Part shown: piece after piece, positions 14,806-20,786 of the stretch | Layout: each line of letters begins with the position of its first letter | Position numbering within the stretch: position 1 is the first letter of the stretch | From: Oscillospiraceae bacterium | Lineage (GTDB): Bacteria; Bacillota; Clostridia; Oscillospirales; Ruminococcaceae | Length of the DNA stretch: 20,786 nucleotides | Direction of reading: 5' to 3' | NCBI GenBank assembly: GCA_009776345.1 | Contig: WRLS01000015.1 | Coordinates: 1-20,786 of the forward strand | Notes under the pieces: model-generated | Seen by the model: the letters and a program-made list of their open reading frames with translations, nothing else | What the model was told of the DNA's origin: nothing | Databases searched by the model: none | Program-made: the position numbers and the translations under genes

Positions 14806-15252
14806 TTGAGCATACACAACGATAAGCTCTACCATTACCTCAACGACCTAAGCGACACATATTCGGATCTGTCTGCCTTGATGGTAAAAAAGGCGCAGGC
14901 GCTCGAAGAAGACGACCTCTATACATTGGATGAAATCCTTAACCAAGAGCAGGTCTGTGTACTGAAGGCGCGCGGGTTTGACGCGAACATCGCGGCATAC
15001 CGCAAAAATTCCGGCTGTACGGGCGAAACTCTTGGCGAAATAATCGAAGAGCTTCCGCAGGAGGAGCGCCGACGGTTTACGGAGCTGCACGCGCGGCTGT
15101 CCCGCTCGCTGGAGACGACAAAGCAGTTAAGCGAGAAATGCCAGCGTATAGCACAGGTAAAGCTGCACGGCATCAACCGCGCCAAAAACGAAATAGCCAA
15201 GGCCGCGGACGATACCCCGCGCCCCGACAAACCCTTTTTAAAGAACGTATAA
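14806..15252 (+). CDS. flgN: FlgK/FlgL export chaperone FlgN
   Basis: FlgN binds the C-termini of the junction proteins FlgK and FlgL and delivers them to the export gate. The 148-residue, mostly helical product matches the FlgN family: HYLNDLSDTYSDLSALMVKK, then ALEEDDLYTLDEILNQEQVC, the L-G-E-I-I-E-E-L-P segment and a long helix around RLSRSLETTKQLSEKCQRIA. The start is TTG at 14806 with AAAGGTG five bases upstream. It is placed between flgM and flgK, as in Bacillus (YvyG). Confidence 0.9.
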   Translation: MSIHNDKLYHYLNDLSDTYSDLSALMVKKAQALEEDDLYTLDEILNQEQVCVLKARGFDANIAAYRKNSGCTGETLGEIIEELPQEERRRFTELHARLSRSLETTKQLSEKCQRIAQVKLHGINRAKNEIAKAADDTPRPDKPFLKNV

Positions 15253-15277
15253 CTATTCCAACCGGAGGATTTATTAT

Positions 15278-17632
15278 ATGGTGAGCCGGCCGACCTTTTG
15301 GGCTTTTGAAACCGCAAAGCGCGCTATTGCGAACGCGCAGCTCGGGCTTGACACTGTCGGGCACAACATCGCGAATATGGAGACCCCGGGCTACACCAGA
15401 CAGCGTGTGGACCAGGTTTCCTGGCATATCAAAGGTATGTCCAAATTCGTTATAAACCACCAGTTCTATTCGGGGATGGGCGCGAAGGCTACGGGCATCA
15501 GCCAGATACGCGACCCGTTCCTCGACGCGCGCTACCGCCAGGAGGCCGCCGATTTCGGTATGTATTCCGTGCAGACAGGCGGCTTGACCGACCTTAACAA
15601 AATCTTCGATGAATTCAATAAAGACGCGGGGCTTACGATCACGATGAACGACCTGATCGAATCCGTGCGCCTTGCCCTCTCCAACCCAACGGACGAAAGC
15701 TACGCCGTTGTAATAAGGAGCGAGGCGGACAAATTCGCCAAGCACCTGAACACCTATGCCCAAAACGTGCAGAATATACTCACGCAGAATATCGGCGATA
15801 TGCGCACTTTGGTAGGTGACGAGCTTAACCCCATGCTTTCGGAAATCGCCTACTTGAGCGACCAAATAATGAAAATGGAAATCTACGGCAACCCCGCGAA
15901 CGAGCTTCGCGACCGCCGCAATTTGCTCCTCGACAATCTTTCGACATATGTCGACATAGAGGTTACGGAGCCGAGGGAGCGGATCACGCAGGACGTCAGC
16001 ATCGGGCGGCTTTCCGTCGCGCTGAGGAACAGCAAGGATTCCGAAGGCAAGCCCATCATGCTTATCAGCGAGGATAAATACACCCAGTTTTATGTAGACG
16101 GCAAAAACGAAATACAGCTTACCGCGATGATGCTGCCGGAGCAGTGGGGCGAGCTGGGCGGATGGGAAGCGAAGCAGCCCGGGGACGATGGCTTCCCGCA
16201 GCTTAACCCCGCGTTCCAAAGCCGGAATATATACGATGAAACCGGCAATATAACCCAATTTTCCAGCCTGCTTACGGGCGGCCTTAAGGGCTTTATGGAT
16301 GTTATCCACGGCGACGGGCAAAACGGCGAGTTCCGCGGGATACCCTATGCCGTGGCGTATCTCGATAATTTGGCGCGTGTTTTCGCCGACGCGATAAACG
16401 GCGTGAACACAAGCCATGTAAAGAGCATTGACGCGGACAGGATAATCTCTTGGGGCGCGGCAACGCATATCCCCGACCCCGCCGCTAACGGCAGCTTTTT
16501 GACGGATCAGTTCCGCAACCCTGTCCTCTACGCGAAAAATCCCGACGGCGCGGTAGTATACCGCGGCTTGACCGATGGGAACGGCGCGCCGCTCGCAATA
16601 CATTTCCTGAAGCCGGACGGGACATTGGATATATCGGAGGACAGGACAGCGGCGGATATCGCGCGCGATATGTACGGCGGCCTCCAAGGGATAGAAGTGC
16701 GGGATAGGCTTGTATCCGCGCTCGGTTCCGTTGTCGGCGAATACGACCCCGCAAATGTTTCGGACCTGCTTGAGGAACACGCGGAAACCGTGCTGTCGCT
16801 GTATATCAGAAGCAACGCAAGCCCCTACAGTATGCCGCCCCATATGATCTCCGACCCCGCCGACCCATCCCGACTGATCCAAAACCCCGATTACCCCGGT
16901 GACTTCGGCGCAAACCTGGTTGTAAACAGCTTGGCAAGACAGGAGATATGGACGCCGCTGCCGACCCTTCACCGCTGTATTATTTCCGGCGAATATTACG
17001 ACCCCGCAAACCCGGACGCGCAGTACATCCACAGCCCGACGCTTGACGCACAGGGCAGCCCTGTCCGATTTTTGCGCGACCCGAGCGCCCTGCCGGGTAC
17101 GCTGGGCTATCTTGAGCCGATGCGGGATACCGCGGGCAGGCCGATTGTATACAACCAATTGGACCGCACGCACCACTCACAAAGCACACTTGAAGACACA
17201 GAGGGCATCACAGCCGCAAATATAGCGATTTCTTCGGATTGGCGTTTTAACCCGATGGAAGTCCTGCTGGGGCGCGCCGCCAACATGAACGCCGACACAA
17301 ACTACGCCGCCTCGCTCCTGAACGCGCTGGAAACAATGGAGTTCAGCATTATCCCCGGCGACAAGCCAATGACCTTCCACGGCGCGATCGTGGGCTTCCA
17401 GGCGATCATGGGCTTGGACATGAGCATCACAGGCAACCTGTTCGGCACAACAGAGCGCGTGCTGTACACTATCGACGACCAGCGGCAGTCGATTTCCGGC
17501 GTTTCGGAAAACGAAGAGGCGATAGAGATGATGAAATACTCCAACCACTACAACGCCGCCGTCCGCTACATGACCGTGCTGGACGAAGCGCTGGATACAA
17601 TCATCAACGGGATGGGCAGGGTAGGCAGGTAG
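15278..17632 (+). CDS. flgK: Hook-filament junction protein FlgK (HAP1), enlarged
   Basis: FlgK forms the first ring between hook and filament. The N-terminus FWAFETAKRAIANAQLGLDT, followed by VGHNIANMETPGYTRQRV (to residue 44), is canonical, and the coiled region MNDLIESVRLALSNPTDESYA is intact. The C-terminus SGVSENEEAIEMMKYSNHYN and AAVRYMTVLDEALDTIINGMG is the family ending. The product is 784 residues, against about 500-650 in most relatives. Extra length lies in the middle (roughly residues 250-680), with repeated D-P-A-[DN] turns and many Pro, Asn and Tyr, presumably surface-exposed. ATG at 15278 has GGAGGA eight bases upstream. Confidence 0.96.
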   Translation: MVSRPTFWAFETAKRAIANAQLGLDTVGHNIANMETPGYTRQRVDQVSWHIKGMSKFVINHQFYSGMGAKATGISQIRDPFLDARYRQEAADFGMYSVQTGGLTDLNKIFDEFNKDAGLTITMNDLIESVRLALSNPTDESYAVVIRSEADKFAKHLNTYAQNVQNILTQNIGDMRTLVGDELNPMLSEIAYLSDQIMKMEIYGNPANELRDRRNLLLDNLSTYVDIEVTEPRERITQDVSIGRLSVALRNSKDSEGKPIMLISEDKYTQFYVDGKNEIQLTAMMLPEQWGELGGWEAKQPGDDGFPQLNPAFQSRNIYDETGNITQFSSLLTGGLKGFMDVIHGDGQNGEFRGIPYAVAYLDNLARVFADAINGVNTSHVKSIDADRIISWGAATHIPDPAANGSFLTDQFRNPVLYAKNPDGAVVYRGLTDGNGAPLAIHFLKPDGTLDISEDRTAADIARDMYGGLQGIEVRDRLVSALGSVVGEYDPANVSDLLEEHAETVLSLYIRSNASPYSMPPHMISDPADPSRLIQNPDYPGDFGANLVVNSLARQEIWTPLPTLHRCIISGEYYDPANPDAQYIHSPTLDAQGSPVRFLRDPSALPGTLGYLEPMRDTAGRPIVYNQLDRTHHSQSTLEDTEGITAANIAISSDWRFNPMEVLLGRAANMNADTNYAASLLNALETMEFSIIPGDKPMTFHGAIVGFQAIMGLDMSITGNLFGTTERVLYTIDDQRQSISGVSENEEAIEMMKYSNHYNAAVRYMTVLDEALDTIINGMGRVGR

Positions 17633-17664
17633 GAATTAGGAAATAGGAATTAGGAAATAGGAAG
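17630..17664. repeat. Short tandem repeat at the end of flgK
   Basis: Two and a half exact copies of the 14-base unit TAGGAATTAGGAAA begin at the flgK stop codon. Slippage here could change spacer length but not the protein. No known function. Confidence 0.8.
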
Positions 17665-17704
17665 GGAAGAAGCGATAAGTTTTGTGCCAATAAAGAACCA
17701 CCCC

Positions 17705-17735
17705 GGCGCATACGCGCCACCCCTCCAAGGAGGGG
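17705..17735. repeat. Double GC-rich hairpin
   Basis: GGCGC-ATAC-GCGCC (17705-17718) is followed directly by CCCCTC-CAAG-GAGGGG (17720-17735). Two stacked palindromes with no U tract look more like a dispersed intergenic repeat than a terminator. Confidence 0.6.
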
Positions 17736-17992
17736 AATAATCTACAAAGGCAAGTAGGCGCAAACCTAAAGCAGGGAACGACACCGGAAGCGCCCGCGCA
17801 CGTAATAACAGCGGAAAAAGTCTTCAGATATTCTTTTTTTCCTAATACCTTTTTCCGCGTTCGAGACCTGGAGCTCGGCTCGGCTGAGCGATTGGGCGGA
17901 TGATAGAACTATGCATATGACGTGCGCGATGAAAGGCACAAAGCTATGCGGCTTGTCGGAGCGGGGGTTCGGGGTCTCCCCGGTGTGTTTTG

Positions 17993-18016
17993 TTTCTTTT
18001 GCACAAGCAAAAGAAA
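17993..18016. repeat. Pyrimidine/purine-stem hairpin element
   Basis: TTTCTTTTGC and GCAAAAGAAA pair perfectly over 10 bp around an ACAA loop. The design resembles the element at 20724-20757 (T/C-rich arm, purine arm, short loop). Confidence 0.75.
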
Positions 18017-18149
18017 AGCCCCCGCGGCTTGAGCGGGTGAGCAGTGCAAAGCTACAATGAGAAACAGGCATATTGCAGGCACAGAGTTTATTCCGACCGC
18101 AAAACCCGCATTGAAAATCAGTACAATAAACCTCAGGAGGATTATCATT

Positions 18150-19190
18150 ATGCGCATATCCAACCACAGCATGGCCCGCAGCTACCAAATGGGTCTGATG
18201 AACGCGCAGGCGCAGCACTTCAAGGCCATGACGCGGGTATATACCCTAAACCGCATGGACAGCATGAGCGAGGATGTCAGCAGGGGGCTTCGGGCGTTTA
18301 CCGTGCGCCGCCAGCTCCAGAAAAACGAAACCTTCCAGGAAAATATAAAGGACGCGCTGACCTTCTACACCGCCGCCGAGGATTATGTAAGCAACATAAA
18401 CGAAGTCGGGCAAAGGGTGTACGAGGTTTTCCTGGCAGCGGACGGCACAAAGACCCCGGACGAATACAACGCGATAAAGCTGGAGGTCACCAACCTGCGC
18501 GATGAGCTGCTGACAAACCTGAACGCGCAGTTTTCGGACAGATATATTTTCGGCAACACGAATGTGAAGCAGCCGCCGTTCGGTGTGCGCATCGTAAGCG
18601 ACAGCGAAGGCGAGGAAGCCGAACGCTTCCTTACCTATACTTATAAAGGGCAGGACCAGCTTTACCGTACAGTGGATGTAAACGATATCACGCCCGAACA
18701 CCCGGATTACTATTGGATCATGAACGACCCGAGCTTTATAGATGTCGGGCTGGGATTTTCCATGAGCGCGGGTGAAATTATCCCCGGCACGGCGTACAAC
18801 CGATCGGTAAGCGGGCTGCGCGCGGTTGATACAGGACCGCTGAATATGTACGACAATATCACAAGGGTTATAAAGGCACTGGAATCCGGCGACCCGGACC
18901 CAAGCAACTACTATTACGAAGACCGCAAGCTGATTGACGATATGACCGCAAGCTACACAAACGCGGCGCTGATGCTCACGGAAATCGGCGCGGACACAAA
19001 ATATCTGAAAGTCACGAAAGAACGGCTCGAGGACGACTGGATAAACTTAACCGAAAGGCAGCAGGGGCTTGAAAAGATGGAGCTGCCCGAAGCTAACTTG
19101 CAAGAAAAGCTGATGGAATTTATGCTCAACGCCGCGCTGCAGATGGGTCCCAAGGTCCTGCAGCCGAGCCTGTTCCAGTTTTTGAGGTAG
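18150..19190 (+). CDS. flgL: Hook-filament junction protein FlgL (HAP3)
   Basis: FlgL is the second junction protein, a flagellin homologue on which the filament is built. The 346-residue product starts MRISNHSMARSYQMGLMNAQ. It has the flagellin-type N-terminal helices (RGLRAFTVRRQLQKNETFQE, then DALTFYTAAEDYVSNINEVG), a globular middle with LNAQFSDRYIFGNTNVKQPPF, and the flagellin-like end FMLNAALQMGPKVLQPSLFQFLR in pieces. The usual S-G-K-R-I-x(n)-S-D-D-P stretch near residue 35 is replaced by NRMDSMSEDVSRG. AGGAGGATTATCATT precedes the ATG at 18150. The frame is open 31 codons further upstream, but that part lies in the repeat-rich spacer. Confidence 0.93.
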   Translation: MRISNHSMARSYQMGLMNAQAQHFKAMTRVYTLNRMDSMSEDVSRGLRAFTVRRQLQKNETFQENIKDALTFYTAAEDYVSNINEVGQRVYEVFLAADGTKTPDEYNAIKLEVTNLRDELLTNLNAQFSDRYIFGNTNVKQPPFGVRIVSDSEGEEAERFLTYTYKGQDQLYRTVDVNDITPEHPDYYWIMNDPSFIDVGLGFSMSAGEIIPGTAYNRSVSGLRAVDTGPLNMYDNITRVIKALESGDPDPSNYYYEDRKLIDDMTASYTNAALMLTEIGADTKYLKVTKERLEDDWINLTERQQGLEKMELPEANLQEKLMEFMLNAALQMGPKVLQPSLFQFLR

Positions 19191-19229
19191 AAAAGTAAAA
19201 ATATTTTTAAGCATTAGAGGTGATTACCG

Positions 19230-19868
19230 TTGAAGCCGTTACTGAGCATTAAGAGCGTGCCTATTACAATCGACATAAAAACAACCCGCGCCGCCCTTAA
19301 GCAAAACACGGAGATGCCCCGCCATAAGATAACCAGGGAAAGGGGTAAGCGTGATATACAGATCACACCGCCGAAGGTCAGCATCGACTCCACGGAAATG
19401 CGCGCCAGCATAGGGGTAAAATCCGCGCCGCGCGTAGTCAAGGAGTATGCCGAAAAAAGCAGCCGTGATGCTACAGAAGCCGTGGCGGCAAAAGCCGAGG
19501 ACGGCGCCTATATAGTGGAAAGCACACAGGCAAGGGGTTCAAATACGCCGATCGCCGACATCGCAATGTCAAAATCCATACGCGGCTACGAAGCCATGAC
19601 CCAGCTCACCCGGGTTGAACCGCCTGAGATATCCTGGGAGGGCGGCACTGTCGCGTTCAATTACACCGCCGACAAGCTGAATTTTGAATGGGATATACAA
19701 ACCCGCCCCTACCTGGAATTTGTCCCGCACAGCATAGAATTTAACGTGACGCAGTACCATGAGGTTATAATCGAATACCTGGGGGACCCTATTTATGTGC
19801 CGCCGAGCGCAAACCCTAACTACACACCCCCACCGGAAGGATATGGCGATAAAGAAAACGCAAATTAG
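19230..19868 (+). CDS. YviE-like flagellar-locus protein (DUF6470)
   Basis: A 212-residue protein between flgL and fliW, the position of yviE in Bacillus. It opens KPLLSIKSVPITIDIKTTRA, typical of the family, and the middle has VSIDSTEMRASIGVKSAPR. The C-terminal half is beta-rich and aromatic (FNYTADKLNFEWDIQTRPYL, then EFVPHSIEFNVTQYHEVIIEYLGDPIYVPPS in pieces), ending in a Pro/Asn tail. The role is unknown; conserved synteny suggests a link to junction or filament assembly. The start is TTG at 19230 with GAGGTGAT seven bases upstream; no alternative start is better. Confidence 0.85.
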   Translation: MKPLLSIKSVPITIDIKTTRAALKQNTEMPRHKITRERGKRDIQITPPKVSIDSTEMRASIGVKSAPRVVKEYAEKSSRDATEAVAAKAEDGAYIVESTQARGSNTPIADIAMSKSIRGYEAMTQLTRVEPPEISWEGGTVAFNYTADKLNFEWDIQTRPYLEFVPHSIEFNVTQYHEVIIEYLGDPIYVPPSANPNYTPPPEGYGDKENAN

Positions 19869-19918
19869 GGGCTGGTCATATTACTGATTATCGAACAGTC
19901 CCTCACGTGGAGGAGAAA

Positions 19919-20362
19919 ATGCAGATAGACTGCGCTGTGTTCGGGACGGTCGATGTCCCGGACGAGCTTGTGTTCGGTATGCCCGGCGGGCTGTACGGGT
20001 TTGAAGATACCGACCAGTTCGCACTTATCACAAAAGAGGACGACGGCGTTACGCTGAGATGGTACCAATCCACAAAATCGCGTATGCCCTGCTTTGTTGT
20101 CTTTGATCCGTATGAGCTTATTATCGGGTTTGAGCCTGATATAGAAAAAGCGGACCTGGCGGCGCTTGAATCAAGCAATGCCGGGGAGCTGGATTTTTTA
20201 GTGCTTGCCGTGGTGCCGGAGGATGTTTCCAAAACCACCGTAAACCTTAAAAGCCCTGTTGCGCTGAACAGGAAAAAACAGATCGCAAGGCAGGTAATAC
20301 TGCAAAACGATTACCCGATCAAATTCCCGCTGGCTCAACCGGAGCTTGCACAGCCGGAATAG
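19919..20362 (+). CDS. fliW: Flagellar assembly factor FliW (CsrA antagonist)
   Basis: FliW binds either flagellin or CsrA. When flagellin is exported, free FliW sequesters CsrA and relieves its block on flagellin mRNA. The 147-residue product matches: VFGMPGGLYGFEDTDQFALI, then YQSTKSRMPCFVVFDPYELI and the hallmark VNLKSPVALNRKKQIARQVI followed by LQNDYPI. GGAGG lies five bases before the ATG at 19919. A GTG four codons earlier overlaps that site and is unlikely. Adjacency to csrA confirms the role. Confidence 0.96.
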   Translation: MQIDCAVFGTVDVPDELVFGMPGGLYGFEDTDQFALITKEDDGVTLRWYQSTKSRMPCFVVFDPYELIIGFEPDIEKADLAALESSNAGELDFLVLAVVPEDVSKTTVNLKSPVALNRKKQIARQVILQNDYPIKFPLAQPELAQPE

Positions 20363-20385
20363 GGATTACAGTATGGAGGGCGCGT

Positions 20386-20580
20386 ATGCTGGTGATTAGC
20401 CGGAGGATCGGCGAATCTTTTTTGATCGGCGATGGGATAGAGGCCACCGTGATTGACATAACCGGGGGAAAGGTTGTGCTGGGCGTATCCGCGCCCAAGG
20501 AAACACCGATAACAAGATGCGACCGTATAGAAGATATGCCCGGGAAAACAGGCAGGAAACGCAGCCGCCCGAGTAAATAA
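20386..20580 (+). CDS. csrA: Translational regulator CsrA
   Basis: CsrA is an RNA-binding dimer that blocks ribosome sites containing GGA motifs; in Firmicutes its main target is flagellin mRNA. The 64-residue product begins MLVISRRIGESFLIGDGIEA and has the beta-5 strand region KETPITR with the RNA-contacting Arg44 in place. The short C-terminal tail is very basic (GRKRSRPSK). GGAGGG and five bases precede the ATG, 23 bases after fliW. A terminator follows at once, so fliW-csrA ends the late operon and flagellin is not directly downstream as it is in Bacillus. Confidence 0.97.
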   Translation: MLVISRRIGESFLIGDGIEATVIDITGGKVVLGVSAPKETPITRCDRIEDMPGKTGRKRSRPSK

Positions 20581-20585
20581 CATAA

Positions 20586-20626
20586 AAAAAGGCTTGCCGC
20601 ACTTTTACAGCGCGGCAAGCCTTTTT
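20586..20626. terminator. Strong rho-independent terminator after csrA
   Basis: A 15-bp perfect stem (20586-20600 with 20612-20626), core GGCTTGCCGC/GCGGCAAGCC, loop of 11 bases, is flanked by A5 on the left and T5 on the right. It should end transcription of the flgM-csrA operon and can also act on transcripts coming the other way. Confidence 0.93.
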
Positions 20627-20673
20627 GATGTTAATACATAAACCCGGTAAAACTAGCCCCTGCAGCCGCAGCC

Positions 20674-20717
20674 GCGCGCTTCGCGACGTATTCCTAAAAC
20701 CTGCGCGCTCCGCGACG
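20674..20717. repeat. Short GC-rich direct repeat
   Basis: GCGCGCTTCGCGACG (20674-20688) recurs at 20703-20717 with one change, start to start 29 bases, in the non-coding end of the window. Confidence 0.6.
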
Positions 20718-20723
20718 CATAAT

Positions 20724-20757
20724 TTACTTTCTTTTTGCGCCGCCAAAAAGAAAGTAA
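20724..20757. repeat. Pyrimidine/purine-stem hairpin element at the window end
   Basis: TTACTTTCTTTTTG pairs perfectly over 14 bp with CAAAAAGAAAGTAA around a CGCCGC loop. It has the same design as the element at 17993-18016. It is followed by further A-rich sequence, not by a T tract. Confidence 0.75.
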
Positions 20758-20786
20758 CAAAGAAAAACGCGGCTCAGGGGGCTGGG

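Larger units (their letters stand above)
17633..18149. other. 517-bp spacer between flgK and flgL, filled with palindromes
   Basis: flgK and flgL are normally adjacent. Here the spacer holds a tandem repeat, a double hairpin (17705-17735), a 10-bp stem GCGGAAAAAG/CTTTTTCCGC with a 28-base loop (17811-17858), a CGGGG-TCT-CCCCG hairpin (about 17970-17982) and a 10-bp pyrimidine-stem hairpin (17993-18016). Frames on both strands lack ribosome sites and known motifs. The last 80 bases lead into the flgL ribosome site. Confidence 0.7.

Noticed and set aside
15173..17176. A 667-codon open frame on the minus strand opposite flgK
   Set aside because: It is the mirror of a GC-rich third-position coding strand. 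It lacks a ribosome site and any known motif, while the plus strand carries clear FlgK signatures at both ends.
17665..17695. GCCAATAA as a sigma-28 -10 box upstream of flgL
   Set aside because: No TAAA-like -35 at 14-16 bases upstream, and it is about 460 bases from the flgL start.
17766..18218. A 150-codon minus-strand frame in the flgK-flgL spacer
   Set aside because: It runs through the hairpin repeats and into the flgL start, has no ribosome site, and its protein looks like translated palindromes.

Overview
This window is almost entirely a flagellar and motility locus. Gene content and order match low-GC Gram-positive bacteria of the class Clostridia: flgB-flgC-fliE-fliF-G-H-I-J-K-flgD-(TIGR02530)-flgE-flbD-motA-motB on one side, and flgM-flgN-flgK-flgL-DUF6470-fliW-csrA on the other. 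Strong AGGAGG-type ribosome sites, several TTG starts, no P- or L-ring genes and a FliW/CsrA pair agree with this. The GC-rich third codon positions, together with large insertions in the hook and hook-junction proteins, suggest an uncultured Oscillospiraceae-like or related clostridium. The genus cannot be told from the sequence.

Layout: from about 14,220 down to base 1 (minus strand) lies the early hook-basal-body operon. It covers rod (flgB, flgC), rod/MS-ring adaptor (fliE), MS ring (fliF), rotor (fliG), export ATPase complex (fliH, fliI, fliJ), hook-length ruler (fliK), hook cap (flgD), a small clostridial flagellar-operon protein, hook (flgE), flbD/swrD and stator (motA and the first 182 codons of motB). 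From 14,464 to 20,580 (plus strand) lies the late set: anti-sigma-28 factor flgM, chaperone flgN, hook-filament junctions flgK and flgL, a YviE-like protein, and the FliW/CsrA post-transcriptional switch, closed by a strong terminator. The divergent spacer 14,221-14,463 carries a perfect TTGACA-17-TATAAT promoter facing flgB and a sigma-28-like TAAA-N15-GACGAAAT box facing flgM, matching the usual early/late division.

Three things stand out. (1) MotB has Asn where the proton-binding Asp of the PYAD motif should be, with an unusual Glu one helical turn earlier. (2) Between fliE and flgC lie two adjacent, inverted 'cloverleaf' elements, each a closing stem holding three perfect hairpins. A near-consensus sigma-28 promoter on the plus strand would start transcription just ahead of them and run antisense into flgC. 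(3) Several operon gaps hold large foldbacks or short palindromic elements, including a 104-bp foldback right after flgE. FlgE itself carries roughly 440 extra residues. FliH seems to have an ideal ribosome site followed by ATA rather than a normal start codon. No transposase, phage, CRISPR, rRNA or tRNA gene was seen.
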